Source of the DNA: Zymomonas mobilis
Lineage (GTDB): Bacteria; Pseudomonadota; Alphaproteobacteria; Sphingomonadales; Sphingomonadaceae
Direction of reading: 5' to 3'
NCBI RefSeq assembly: GCF_006715975.1
Contig: NZ_VFOF01000001.1
Span: 692,001-756,000, forward strand
Length of the DNA stretch: 64,000 nt
Under the pieces are notes generated by a model, which did no database searches, was not told the DNA's origin, and saw only the letters and a program-made list of their open reading frames with translations. Below, piece by piece: positions 20,264 to 29,692 of this stretch (position 1 is its first letter; every line of letters starts with the position of its first letter). The position numbers and the translations under genes are program-made.

Positions 20264-21127
20264 TTAACGCCCACGCATACCATCGAATATTTCAGCAAAT
20301 TCAGGTTTGTTTTCTTCTGGTATATCGGAGCGTGCTGCTTCGATAACCAAAGGAAGAGGATGTCCCTGCATCGATGCGATAATCATCTGTTTGATGACCT
20401 GATAGATATGGGAATCTGACTCGATAACGGCACGGCAACGGTTGGCCATGGGGGCTACGATACCATAAGCTAACAACACACCGAGGAAGGTACCGACCAA
20501 GGCAGAACCGATCATCGCACCCAGAATGGGAGGCGGCTGATCAATAGAGCCCATGGTTTTAACCACACCGAGAACAGCGGCAACGATACCAAAAGCAGGT
20601 AAGGCTTCTGATAGATTTTGCAGAATATCAGCCGGAAGCGACGTTTCGCTGTGATGTGTCTTGATCGTATTATCAATAACATCTTCGACAGCATTAGGGT
20701 CTAGCGTGCCAGAAGAAACCACCACAAGCCGCAAAGTATCTGTGATGAGGCTGACCAAAGTTTTATCGGTTAAGAGCTTAGGATATTCTGCAAAGAAAGC
20801 ACTGGATTCAGGATTTTCTACATGGCTTTCCAATGCAACTGGCCCTTCTGTCCGAAGGGTGCGCATCAGTTTTCCAACAAGAAATATCGTGTTTTTATAA
20901 TCGTCTTTGTTGAATCTGGGGCCTTTGAAGACGGATTTGAATCCGCCCAGCAAAAGCTTCAATTCAAGCATAGAGTTACCGGCAACGACACTACCAACGG
21001 AGGCACCGCCGATAACGATTAATTCATGAGGGATAGCTTCTAATACGGGCGCCAGATGACCACCTGTAATAGCAAAGCCACCGAATACCATGACCAGCAA
21101 GATGGTAAAGCCGATTGCCGCAAACAT
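20264..21127 (-). CDS. motA: Flagellar motor stator protein MotA
   Basis: 287 residues with four transmembrane helices (two N-terminal, two near residues 170-225). The functionally important prolines appear in LPAFGIVAAVLGVV and LLAYGIVAPMANR. A good ribosome site GGGAAAGG precedes ATG 21127. The cytoplasmic loop (residues 60-160) would contact FliG. The 203-base region upstream, separating it from flgL, is very AT-rich; I found no convincing promoter there. Confidence 0.96.
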   Translation of the reverse strand: MFAAIGFTILLVMVFGGFAITGGHLAPVLEAIPHELIVIGGASVGSVVAGNSMLELKLLLGGFKSVFKGPRFNKDDYKNTIFLVGKLMRTLRTEGPVALESHVENPESSAFFAEYPKLLTDKTLVSLITDTLRLVVVSSGTLDPNAVEDVIDNTIKTHHSETSLPADILQNLSEALPAFGIVAAVLGVVKTMGSIDQPPPILGAMIGSALVGTFLGVLLAYGIVAPMANRCRAVIESDSHIYQVIKQMIIASMQGHPLPLVIEAARSDIPEENKPEFAEIFDGMRGR

Positions 21128-21330
21128 TAAAAACCTTTCCCTCGGGTTATTTTATTCCCGATTTATAATTATCAAATATTTAAGATATCTTTTTACAAAG
21201 ACACAGCGGCAGGTAAATATAATTGGTTCAGAATATTTTAAGGATACAGATATTAAAATATTCTTTACTCAAAATTATATTTTTTAACCGAGACTTTTGC
21301 CAGCTATTTGAAGCTATCTAAATCGGTATA

Positions 21331-22185
21331 TTATCCAAGCAAATCAAAAAGGGTGGACTTATTCTGAGCTAATGCCGACCATTGTGCATTTTGCTGAGTT
21401 ACGCTAGCCGTATATAGTGAATAAACCTCAGCATAATCTATGGCCTGAAAAGACGTCTTTGTCGTTTTCATCGTAAGAGCCTGATCAGAAAGACGGTCAT
21501 TTTGATCACTGATCTGGGTAGCAAGGACGCTCTGCTGCCCTTGTGCATCAGTCATATGTTTGATTGCGTCATTGATCTGGTTCAGAGCATCACTCATACC
21601 CGTCGAATCATTATTCGTGATGGCGGTTTGGGTGTTCTTTAACAGAGTCGATAGGTCAACCGTCGAACCAGCAGTGCTTCCCGTACTAGCCGTAAAGCTG
21701 AAAACCTGTGTCTGGGTAAGGGTTGCTGCAACCGAACGGTCATCGCCAATAGGATACGTGATTAACTGGCTGCTATCAGAAGGAAAAAGCGCATTTCCAT
21801 CCGTATCAGTGCTCGTCTTGTAGCTGTTAATCTGATCGGCCGAGCTGCTAATCTGTTGCGCAAGAATGGCCTGCGTAGAAGTCGAGTTGGTGCCATTCAT
21901 CGCCTGCTGCAATCGATTTTGAATCGAGCTGAGCTGCGTTGAAATATCAGACAAAGCTGCATTAGATTGGTCAGAAACTGCCGTCGCTGTTTTGACGTTA
22001 GTCTGATAAGCGCTATTGCCGCTTAAGCTACGTCTCAGGTTATCAAGCTGTTTAGCCGTAACAGGATCATCGGACGGCTGCTGTATTTTTGTTTCGCTAT
22101 TAATCTCGCTCTCATATTTTGCAATCAAGCTACTCGTAGCTTTCATGCTATTGATAGCAGAGTCCAAGCCAACCTTTGTAGTCAT
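21331..22185 (-). CDS. flgL: Flagellar hook-filament junction protein 3
   Basis: 284 residues, flagellin-like. The N-terminal helix contains KYESEINSETKIQQPSDDPVTAKQL, the typical HAP3 motif, and the C-terminal coiled segment ends in a flagellin-like helix. FlgL joins FlgK to the filament. It lies 14 bases after flgK on the minus strand with a GGAAGG ribosome site. Confidence 0.93.
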   Translation of the reverse strand: MTTKVGLDSAINSMKATSSLIAKYESEINSETKIQQPSDDPVTAKQLDNLRRSLSGNSAYQTNVKTATAVSDQSNAALSDISTQLSSIQNRLQQAMNGTNSTSTQAILAQQISSSADQINSYKTSTDTDGNALFPSDSSQLITYPIGDDRSVAATLTQTQVFSFTASTGSTAGSTVDLSTLLKNTQTAITNNDSTGMSDALNQINDAIKHMTDAQGQQSVLATQISDQNDRLSDQALTMKTTKTSFQAIDYAEVYSLYTASVTQQNAQWSALAQNKSTLFDLLG

Positions 22186-22199
22186 TCGTCCAACCCTTC

Positions 22200-23576
22200 C
22201 TAGAACAGTTCAAGAATAGATTGCATAGTCGTCTGAGCAGCCTGCAATATTTTTGCAGAAGCATTATATGCTTGCTGATAACGAAGGAGTTCAGCCGCTT
22301 CCGTGCTAACATCGACCCCTGACAAGCTGTCACGCGTCTTTGTCGCCGTCGTATACAGATTTTCTGTATTGGTAGCGTTCGTGGCTGCTGAAGAGGTTAC
22401 CTGCGCATTAGTGCTAACCAAGGTCGCATAATTGGCTTCGATGCCATTGCTACCTCTTAACGCACTAGAAACACTCTGAAGATTTCCATTTGGGCTAGAG
22501 CTATTGGCACTAGCAATCTGGCTACCGTCAGAAGTGGTCGTTGCAAGGGTTGTTGCATCGTTATCAGTAATAGTCAGCAAACTACCACCGGCTGCACCAG
22601 CAGGCGTTTTACCCTGACTATTCCAGTCATTCACCTGCGTCGCGAAGCTGCTAGCCGCTGTATTCAGGCTGCTGCGTTCATCGGCGACAGTCGAAGCGAC
22701 AGTTATCAATCCGCTCAGTGAACCACCGGCCGAGCTGTTCATATTCTTGTTGTTATTGCTATCGAGCGCATCTTTCACGCCAATAGTCAATTTACCGCTA
22801 GAATCCATCGAGGCTGTAAAGGAACCTGCCATCTGTCCAGCTGCGGTGCTAGACAATAGGGTCTGACCATTAGCCGTACCACTTAGGGTAATTTTTACGG
22901 TACCATTCGAGGCGATATCGGCATTAATTCCAATCTTGGATGACAGATCATCCAGCAGTTGATCGCGCTGGTCAGCAAGACCTGCCGCAGAGTCAGTGCC
23001 GCTTGGCGTCCGGATGATAGCCGCATTAACTTTAGCCAAAGTGGTAAGATCAGAGTTGATAACCGATACACCGCCATCGGCTTCATCTTTGATACCGTCA
23101 GAAACATTTTTAAGGCCAGAAGCCGAAGAACTAATAGCCTTTGCAGCATCATTCAGCGCGCTTATGGATGCGGTTTGTTGCGTTACGCCGGTTGGGTTCG
23201 CTGCCAGTGCTGTCAAGCTGGTAAAGAATGACGTTAACTGGCCATCTGTTCCAGTATCACCACTGTTAAGGGCTGTTTCCGTTGACGACATCCAACGCGA
23301 AACCGCGCTGGCTTCACCTGCATCACTAGCCGTGTTCCGAACATGCGTTGCTGCAAATCCGTCCCATGCCCGCGTTACAGACTGGGTCGTAACCCCGTTG
23401 CCGGTAACCTGCGCAAGGCCAAGAATGCCGCTGCCACCATTAGGGGCTTCTGTTAATTTAACATCGCGTCTTGCATAGCCTGCGGTTTGGGCATTGGAAA
23501 CGTTTTCGCCGATAACGTCTATTGCCTTACCGTAGTTAAGGACGCCAGAAGCTCCAATTTGAAGAATATCGCTCAT
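22200..23576 (-). CDS. flgK: Flagellar hook-associated protein 1
   Basis: 458 residues. The N-terminal rod/hook-like helix (IDVIGENVSNAQTAGYARRDV) and the C-terminal VSTEAAELLRYQQAYNASAKILQ segment define HAP1. The Ser/Thr/Ala-rich middle is typical of axial proteins. Shorter than the roughly 550 residues of enteric FlgK. A 162-base gap separates it from flgJ and carries a sigma28-like promoter, so flgKL can probably be expressed apart from the flgB operon. Confidence 0.94.
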   Translation of the reverse strand: MSDILQIGASGVLNYGKAIDVIGENVSNAQTAGYARRDVKLTEAPNGGSGILGLAQVTGNGVTTQSVTRAWDGFAATHVRNTASDAGEASAVSRWMSSTETALNSGDTGTDGQLTSFFTSLTALAANPTGVTQQTASISALNDAAKAISSSASGLKNVSDGIKDEADGGVSVINSDLTTLAKVNAAIIRTPSGTDSAAGLADQRDQLLDDLSSKIGINADIASNGTVKITLSGTANGQTLLSSTAAGQMAGSFTASMDSSGKLTIGVKDALDSNNNKNMNSSAGGSLSGLITVASTVADERSSLNTAASSFATQVNDWNSQGKTPAGAAGGSLLTITDNDATTLATTTSDGSQIASANSSSPNGNLQSVSSALRGSNGIEANYATLVSTNAQVTSSAATNATNTENLYTTATKTRDSLSGVDVSTEAAELLRYQQAYNASAKILQAAQTTMQSILELF

Positions 23577-23618
23577 TATCGTTTCACTATCCTGTCACCA
23601 CACAGCGCGAGGTATTGG

Positions 23619-23645
23619 ATACCGGCTGCATTAGTTCTTTTGTTA
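23619..23645 (-). promoter_or_regulatory. Candidate sigma28 promoter for flgKL
   Basis: On the minus strand: TAAC, 15 bases, GCCGGTAT. The -10 differs by one base from GCCGTTAT found before fliD and flgM, with the same 15-base spacing from a TAAA-like -35 core. The expected start is about 35 bases before the flgK ATG. flgKL also have a sigma28 promoter in enteric bacteria. Confidence 0.5.
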
Positions 23646-23738
23646 TTTTACGGCTCGGCAGGCAATTTTTTTAGGAAAATATGTCTGTCATTACGAAAAT
23701 AGCGAACCACAACAGTTTCAATTTAGCCTTATTCAGAC

Positions 23739-24131
23739 TTAACTATTTGTTGTAGCCGTTCCATCCGTAGCAACCTGACCACCCATTTGCTGCATTAACA
23801 TGGCTGAAATGCCATGTGGCCCCGAATGACCAGACAGATTTTCAGCCAATTTAGCATCCTGCATATCCCGAAACTGATCTCCGGCATCATTGCCGAAAAG
23901 ATCGTCATCAGACAGGGAGGCTTTCCGCATTTCGGAAAGCATTTGGCGGTTAAAGATAGCTTCAAATTTTTGCGCAACAGCTGCAACTTCGGTTTTACCC
24001 TTAGCCACCGCTGCACTGCCGTAAGCCTTTGTAGCTGCGACAGATGCGTTAGAAGAAGCAATGCCATTCTGACTAGCAGCCATGCTGGCTGCCAATTCTT
24101 GGCTATTCGTGACTTTTGAAATACTGCTCAT
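23739..24131 (-). CDS. flgJ: FlgJ-like rod assembly protein, rod-binding domain only
   Basis: 130 residues. Contains the rod-binding FlgJ N-terminal pattern: AQKFEAIFNRQMLSEMRKASL then LFGNDAGDQFRDMQDAKLAENLS. There is no C-terminal glucosaminidase domain, so a separate lytic enzyme must open peptidoglycan for the rod, as is usual in alphaproteobacteria. The start overlaps the flgI stop by four bases. Confidence 0.85.
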   Translation of the reverse strand: MSSISKVTNSQELAASMAASQNGIASSNASVAATKAYGSAAVAKGKTEVAAVAQKFEAIFNRQMLSEMRKASLSDDDLFGNDAGDQFRDMQDAKLAENLSGHSGPHGISAMLMQQMGGQVATDGTATTNS

Positions 24132-25294
24132 AAGATTATCAAATCCGCGTTCATTGCCCCGGCCTGTTTTAAGCCTTCCAAAATGGCGGCCAAATCGCCC
24201 GGGGTCGCACCAATCGCATTTACCGCTTTCACGATATCCGTCAGATTAGCGCCGTTTTGAAGATGGAACATTGGAGATCGGGTTTGTTCAGCCGTGATCG
24301 TGCTGTTAGGCGTGACGGCTGTTTGCCCTTGTCCAAAAGCATTCGGTTGAGACACACCATAGTTTTCATCCACTCGGACAGTTAAGCGTCCATGGGTGAT
24401 AGCTGCTGGCGATATACGAACCGCACCATTGATAACGATCGTACCTGTTCTGGCATTGATGGTTACACGAGCCCGAGCATCCGTACGATCAACAGGTAAA
24501 TTTTCAATTTCACCCATTAAAACTGTCCGAACTTCAGCCCCTTCCGGTGCCGTAATCGCTACCGAGACACCGTCCAATACATGCGCCCGACCAGGCCCCA
24601 ATGCGTTGTTGATAGCCGTTGCTACCCGTTGCACATTGGTAAGATCGGCTTCGCTTAAATTGAACTGTAAGTAAGGCGCGGATGCAAAACCCGGATCAAC
24701 CGAACGTTCGACCGTTGCCCCGGAAGGGATACGACCCGCTGTCGGAATGTTGACGGTTAAGTTAGAACCATCACGACCACTGATACCAAGACCACCGACC
24801 TCGAGGTTACCCTGTGCCATGGCATAAATCTGACCATCGGCACCATAAAGCGGAGTAATCATCAAAGCACCACCACGAATGGAACGCGCACGTCCCAAAG
24901 CCGAAACGGTGATATCAATGGTCTGACCCGGTTTAGCAAAAGGCGGCAAATCGGCGGTTATGATCACGGCTGCGGCATCCTGCAAAGTCGGGCTGACATT
25001 GCTGGGCATGCTTAAACCGAAACGCGCCGATAAAGCCGTCATAGCGGCGATGGTATACTGCAAACTGGAGTCACCGGTACCGGCTAAGCCGGTAACGATG
25101 CCATATCCGGTCAATTGGTTGCTTCGCATGCCTTGGAAGTAACCCAGATCTTTAATGCGATCTGCTTTCGCTACCGTCATGAAAGGCATGACTAAGGCTA
25201 TAAAAGACAAAAACAGCCCCAACATAGTGCGGTGGAACAGTTTGCCTATCAGGCTTCTTTCAGATGAAAAAATATCCATAGACTTCCTGCCCAT
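24128..25294 (-). CDS. flgI: Flagellar P-ring protein
   Basis: 388 residues from the ATG that overlaps the flgH stop (TAATG); a shorter start at 25279 is also possible, and an upstream reading to 25333 would run far into flgH. An N-terminal signal peptide (hydrophobic LGLFLSFIALVMPFMTV, cleavage likely after AKA) precedes the conserved start of mature FlgI, DRIKDLGYFQGMRSNQLTGYGIVTGLAGTGD. The C-terminus ends LEGLKQAGAMNADLIIL as in the family. FlgI forms the periplasmic bushing around the rod. Confidence 0.96.
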   Translation of the reverse strand: MGRKSMDIFSSERSLIGKLFHRTMLGLFLSFIALVMPFMTVAKADRIKDLGYFQGMRSNQLTGYGIVTGLAGTGDSSLQYTIAAMTALSARFGLSMPSNVSPTLQDAAAVIITADLPPFAKPGQTIDITVSALGRARSIRGGALMITPLYGADGQIYAMAQGNLEVGGLGISGRDGSNLTVNIPTAGRIPSGATVERSVDPGFASAPYLQFNLSEADLTNVQRVATAINNALGPGRAHVLDGVSVAITAPEGAEVRTVLMGEIENLPVDRTDARARVTINARTGTIVINGAVRISPAAITHGRLTVRVDENYGVSQPNAFGQGQTAVTPNSTITAEQTRSPMFHLQNGANLTDIVKAVNAIGATPGDLAAILEGLKQAGAMNADLIIL

Positions 25295-25980
25295 TAGAAA
25301 GGACTGACCATTTGGAAGAAGTGACCCAGCCAACCCATGCGGCTGGCACGGGCGACATCACCTGTTCCGGTATAGCTGATGCGGGCATCGCCAATACGAG
25401 TGGACAAGACATGGTTTGTGCCATCAATATCCCACGGACGGACAAGACCCGAAATACGGATATGTTCGTCACCACGGTTGATGGTCATAATTTTTTCACC
25501 ACGGATAAGCATTGTCCCATCAGGAAAGACCCGCGCAACAGTCGCCGTAATTTCACCGGATAAGCTGTTCGACTGTCCTGTCGTGCCGGTTCCTTTGAAA
25601 TTATGTGAACTGCTGGCTGTCGCATCCGTTGCTTTAAAGAAGGAAAGGGGGCCAGTCGTTGGCGGAATAATCGACGCACCACCAGAACGCGAAGTCGTGG
25701 TGTTTGCCGATTTGCTGGCTGCAAAAGATTCCGTCAGTGTAATCGTCACCATGTCACCGACATGCGAAGCCCGCGCACCAGAGATGATCGGCATATAGCC
25801 ATAAGAAGGCTGAAAAATAGCGCCATTTGGCACAACTTCTGGCCTTGGATCATCTGGATAGGTCGGTGCAAAATTCGGGTCGGGCTGGGTAACCTTCTTA
25901 CGCGCATGCACAGGCGTTACAGCCAAGGCCGTAATCGCCAGCAACAATGCCGGAAAAGAAGGTTTCTTGAAATGCATCAT
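25294..25980 (-). CDS. flgH: Flagellar L-ring protein without lipobox cysteine
   Basis: 228 residues. The FlgH core is clear (GDMVTITLTESFAASKSA, then TATVARVFPDGTMLIRGEK, and the C-terminal GDARISYTGTGDVARASRMGWLGHFF). The signal peptide (LLLAITALAVTPVHA|RKK) has no cysteine at the cleavage site, so this FlgH appears not to be a lipoprotein, unlike the enteric protein. It begins next to flgG and its stop overlaps the flgI start. Confidence 0.95.
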   Translation of the reverse strand: MMHFKKPSFPALLLAITALAVTPVHARKKVTQPDPNFAPTYPDDPRPEVVPNGAIFQPSYGYMPIISGARASHVGDMVTITLTESFAASKSANTTTSRSGGASIIPPTTGPLSFFKATDATASSSHNFKGTGTTGQSNSLSGEITATVARVFPDGTMLIRGEKIMTINRGDEHIRISGLVRPWDIDGTNHVLSTRIGDARISYTGTGDVARASRMGWLGHFFQMVSPF

Positions 25981-25981
25981 C

Positions 25982-26773
25982 TTAAGAAATCTGCTGGTTA
26001 ATATATTGCAGCATTTCGTCAGAAGCTTTGATCATTTTCGAGTTCACTTCATAAGCGCGCTGCGTTTCGATCATATCGACCAATTCTTGAACGATATTGA
26101 CGTTCGACTGTTCAAGTTCACCCTGCAAAATATAGCCCATACCATCTTGCTGCGGCAAACCGATCTGTGGCTGTCCTGACGATTGGGTTTCGATGTAAAG
26201 ATTCTGCCCCGTGGCTTGCAAACCCGCCGGATTGATGAAGCGAACCGTCTGAATTTGTCCGACCTGATTGGATTGGGTTTGTCCCTGTAACTGAACAGAA
26301 ACCGTTCCATCTTCACCGATCGTTACCTGTTCAGCATTCTGCGGAATGTTGATATTCGGGATTAACGGTTTTCCGTCATCGGTAACAATCTGGCCATCCT
26401 GCGATAACTGGAAGTTACCGGCGCGGGTGTAACCGATGGTACCATCTGGCAACTGAATTTGGAAAAAACCGACACCGGAAACCGCGAGATCAAGCGCGTT
26501 ACCCGTGTTGACCAAAGAGCCTTCAGTTTCCTGCCGTTCAGTTGCAATGGTTTGCACACCAGAACCCAGCGTTAAACCCGTTGCATAGTAATAACTGTTG
26601 GTGGACTGTGCACCTGGCTGCCGCTCTGCTTGATAGGCCAAGGTTTCAAAGGCTGCCCGATCACGTTTAAAGGCGGTCGTATTAACGTTGGCAAGGTTAT
26701 TTGCGATAATCCGCATCCGGGTGTTTTGAGCATCCAGTCCGGTTCTTGCAACTTGCAGCGGCGTCGTTGGCAT
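25982..26773 (-). CDS. flgG: Flagellar distal rod protein FlgG
   Basis: 263 residues. N-terminal ARTGLDAQNTRMRIIANNLANVNTTAFKRDRAAFE and C-terminal SNVNIVQELVDMIETQRAYEVNSKMIKASDEMLQYI are the conserved axial helices; the FlgG length and the LTLGSGVQTIATER segment separate it from FlgF. One base from flgH. Confidence 0.96.
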   Translation of the reverse strand: MPTTPLQVARTGLDAQNTRMRIIANNLANVNTTAFKRDRAAFETLAYQAERQPGAQSTNSYYYATGLTLGSGVQTIATERQETEGSLVNTGNALDLAVSGVGFFQIQLPDGTIGYTRAGNFQLSQDGQIVTDDGKPLIPNINIPQNAEQVTIGEDGTVSVQLQGQTQSNQVGQIQTVRFINPAGLQATGQNLYIETQSSGQPQIGLPQQDGMGYILQGELEQSNVNIVQELVDMIETQRAYEVNSKMIKASDEMLQYINQQIS

Positions 26774-26835
26774 TCTTCGTATTCCTTACAGTTTCAATCT
26801 TGTCATACAGCGGGGGTAGATAAACCGCGTTTCAG

Positions 26836-27585
26836 CTATTCAGAGATGTCCATCAGGCTAGTGCTGCTTTCATCAAGCTGTTTTGCCGTTGCGACCATTC
26901 GAACAGATTGTTCATAAGATCGGCTGGCTTGGATCATATCGACCAAGGCTTGCGTTGGTTCGACATTGGAATTTTCCAAACTATCCGCCTGAACAGAGGC
27001 CGCCGGATCACGGTTTAACGTGCCGCCATCGACAACACGAAATAAGCCATCCAGTCCTTTCGCAATGCGATTGCGCGGCTGGGTAGAGGGTGAAACCAGT
27101 TTAATTTGGTCAATGGCTTCGGGCTGAACCGGATTTTGCCCCGGTAAAATGACATAGACGGTACCGTCTTTATCAATTGTAATCTTGTCAGCAGCGCCGA
27201 TCGTAATCGGCCCTCTTTCGCCGACCAAGGGATGGCCTTCACCATTGACCAGAACACCCGAATTGGTGACCTGTAAGTCACCCCGACGCGTATAGGCTTC
27301 TGAACCGTCTTCTGCTTGCACAGCGATCATGGCATCGCCCCCCATCGCGAGATCGAGATCTCGTCCGGTTTGCTGTACTTCGGCTTTTTGTAAATCAGCC
27401 GAATAGATACCTTGCGATGCCATAGCCCGACTACTGTTTCCACCACGCAGCCAGAAAGCTGCCTGTGTCGACAGTTCCTTTTTAAAACCGGGGGTTTCGG
27501 CATTGGACAAGTTTGATGCGGTTGCAATCTGCTGCCGCATCGTTGCCCGCATACCTGACAGTGAAGTGTAAAGAAGACGGTCCAT
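26836..27585 (-). CDS. flgF: Flagellar proximal rod protein FlgF
   Basis: 249 residues. Rod protein with N-terminal SLSGMRATMRQQIATASNLSNAETPGFKK and a C-terminal axial helix ending VRMVATAKQLDESS. Similar to FlgG but with the FlgF-type start MDRLLYTSLSGM. It lies between flgE and flgG in the long minus-strand operon. Confidence 0.94.
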   Translation of the reverse strand: MDRLLYTSLSGMRATMRQQIATASNLSNAETPGFKKELSTQAAFWLRGGNSSRAMASQGIYSADLQKAEVQQTGRDLDLAMGGDAMIAVQAEDGSEAYTRRGDLQVTNSGVLVNGEGHPLVGERGPITIGAADKITIDKDGTVYVILPGQNPVQPEAIDQIKLVSPSTQPRNRIAKGLDGLFRVVDGGTLNRDPAASVQADSLENSNVEPTQALVDMIQASRSYEQSVRMVATAKQLDESSTSLMDISE

Positions 27586-27623
27586 TTTATTCCCTATGTT
27601 TGCCGGTGATTATTCAGCCAGAA

Positions 27624-28895
27624 TTATGACTGGATATTCATCACATAGCTGACCATCTGGTTATCGGTGCTGATGGCTTTGGAGTTTGCCTGAAAGTTAC
27701 GCTGTTCAGAAATCAGGTTAACCAATTCCTGCGTCAGATCGATATTCGACAATTCCAAAGCACCGGACTGAACAGAACCCAGACCGGAGGTGTCAGCTTC
27801 ACGATAGTTCAGGCTGCCGGAAGTACCGGTGACTGTCCAGTTAGCGTTACCCGTGGAATGAAGGCCGTTACGGTTGTTCACGTCACCCAAAGCAACGGCG
27901 CCCAGAATATACTGGTTACCATTGGCGAAGGTGGCGGTTACTTTCCCGTCGGTGCCAACAGAAATGTTGCTGAGAGCGGAAGACGTATCGCCGCTTTCAT
28001 CGGTAGCTGTCGTCGTCGGGTATGTTGCACTGGTAATACTACCTTCATAGTTATTACCATTTGCAGTCAGCTTGGCATCAGCTGCAAGTGCGATATCTGT
28101 CAATAAACCAGTTGAAGGATCAACTTTTGCGGTTCCACCCGTAGAGGTATACGTGGTCGTGTTTGGTGTTGCCGCGCCTACGGTTCCATCACTACTGGTA
28201 GTAGTAGCCGTTCCGCCAGTGATCGTCATGACACCACCGGAAAGGTTTGTTGTGCTGGAGTCCGCAAAAGTCGCGCCGCCCAGAGTTATTTTTGCACCAG
28301 TAATTTTCGTCGTAGAACCATCGGTATTAGTAAGAGAAATATCTCCAGATGCCGATAGGCTGGTGCCAACCTGAACAAGACTACCCGTGCCACTGTTACT
28401 GATAGTAAGCTGATCTTCGTAAGAAGGCAGAGTCAGATTTTTTACAACTCGGCCACCCGTGGCAGAAGTCGTTGAGGTGCTACCCGTATAAATGCTGCCA
28501 GAGTTATCGGTTGCATAGATCTGAAGATAGTGACCATCGGAAGTAACAACATTGTTGTTCTTGTCGGTCAAAAAGCTACCATCACGGGTTAAAGAAATCG
28601 TGCCGGAAGCACCCGGTGATTTAACCAAGAAGAAGCCATCACCATTGACCATCATGTCAAGGGCGCGGTTGGTGGTCTTCATACTACCAGAGGTAAAATC
28701 CTGAATAGTGGCACGGAGACGAGTACCCTGACCGATATTTTGACCGGAGGCGAGGGGAGAATCTGCAACCAATTCACCAAAGTCGGTCGTGGTTTTCTTA
28801 AAACCATAAGAACCGGAGTTGGCGATGTTGTTTGACGTAACCGAGAGGTCAGTCTGGGCAGCATTAAGACCCGTTAAGGACGTATAAAAAGCCAT
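27624..28895 (-). CDS. flgE: Flagellar hook protein
   Basis: 423 residues. N-terminal SLTGLNAAQTDLSVTSNNIANSGSYGFKK and C-terminal NIDLTQELVNLISEQRNFQANSKAISTDNQM are the conserved helices; the Ser/Thr/Gly-rich middle (about residues 130-340) forms the outer hook domains. An AGGAGAG ribosome site precedes the ATG. FlgD, the hook cap, is the next gene upstream. Confidence 0.96.
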   Translation of the reverse strand: MAFYTSLTGLNAAQTDLSVTSNNIANSGSYGFKKTTTDFGELVADSPLASGQNIGQGTRLRATIQDFTSGSMKTTNRALDMMVNGDGFFLVKSPGASGTISLTRDGSFLTDKNNNVVTSDGHYLQIYATDNSGSIYTGSTSTTSATGGRVVKNLTLPSYEDQLTISNSGTGSLVQVGTSLSASGDISLTNTDGSTTKITGAKITLGGATFADSSTTNLSGGVMTITGGTATTTSSDGTVGAATPNTTTYTSTGGTAKVDPSTGLLTDIALAADAKLTANGNNYEGSITSATYPTTTATDESGDTSSALSNISVGTDGKVTATFANGNQYILGAVALGDVNNRNGLHSTGNANWTVTGTSGSLNYREADTSGLGSVQSGALELSNIDLTQELVNLISEQRNFQANSKAISTDNQMVSYVMNIQS

Positions 28896-28937
28896 TTAAT
28901 AGCTCTCCTGAATGAAGGGCAAAGGGTTAAAAAGAGT

Positions 28938-29630
28938 TTAGCTGATGCTGGAAATATCGCTAGGATCGAAAGTGCCGAGCGACGTCACGATTTGCGTGGT
29001 GCCACTGGCCGGTGAATTAACAGCATCAATCATCGTCCATGTAGACGTGGATGTGCTGACGCTGCCGCCGGAACTATTGGTTGCATTGACTTTGACGGAC
29101 AAAGGACCAGAAACGGCATTGCCGCTGCTGTCATTGCCGGAGAATGAGAAGCTCATTGCACCCGCACTTTGTGAGCCGTAATCTTGTGAATAGACCACTT
29201 TACCCGTGCTATCAGAAAGGCTGACTTTGACATCGGCAGCCGAGCTGTCCAAGGTCACCTGACCTGCAAAAGTACCATCAATCGAAGTCGACGTGCTTGA
29301 GCTGACCAAACCGGCTTTACCGATCCAGTTAGAAACATTGCCGAGGCGTGAAGAGGATACATCGCTCTGAATGGAGCTAAGCGTCGTATTCATCTGATTG
29401 ATACCGGCGACGCTGGAGAATTGTGCCATCTGGGCAGCCATCTGCGTATTATCAACCGGACTATCGGGGTCTTGGTATTTTAACTGGGTCGTCAACAGCG
29501 TCAAAAAGTCAGTTGAACTGAGCGCGGCCGTCGGATCGCTCGAAGAACTGGTTGAATTGGCAGAAGTACTGGAGCCGCTGGATATCTGGTTGATATAGCT
29601 TTGGCCGGATACCGAAGATGTGGATGACAT
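28938..29630 (-). CDS. flgD: Flagellar hook assembly scaffold (hook cap)
   Basis: 230 residues. The conserved FlgD N-terminus (FLTLLTTQLKYQDPDSPVDNTQMAAQMAQFSSV) is near residues 42-75, after a Ser/Thr-rich export region. The C-terminal half has a FlgD Ig/tudor-like pattern. FlgD caps the growing hook and is shed. AGGAGAA ribosome site. Confidence 0.94.
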   Translation of the reverse strand: MSSTSSVSGQSYINQISSGSSTSANSTSSSSDPTAALSSTDFLTLLTTQLKYQDPDSPVDNTQMAAQMAQFSSVAGINQMNTTLSSIQSDVSSSRLGNVSNWIGKAGLVSSSTSTSIDGTFAGQVTLDSSAADVKVSLSDSTGKVVYSQDYGSQSAGAMSFSFSGNDSSGNAVSGPLSVKVNATNSSGGSVSTSTSTWTMIDAVNSPASGTTQIVTSLGTFDPSDISSIS

Positions 29631-29692
29631 GAATATTCTCCTAGAAAGCGCAGGAACGCAAAATGTTAAATCCTATTTACTCTAATTTTTGA

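Noticed and set aside
21128-21330. Possible sigma28 promoter for motAB
   Set aside because: The only GCCG word gives a poor -10 (GCCGCTGT) with no TAAA at the right distance.
22996-23478. 160-codon plus-strand ORF inside flgK
   Set aside because: Reads Ala/Ser/Val-rich because it is the reverse of a Ser/Ala-rich axial protein.
28072-28374. 100-codon plus-strand ORF inside flgE
   Set aside because: Valine/proline-rich reverse frame of Thr/Gly-rich hook sequence.
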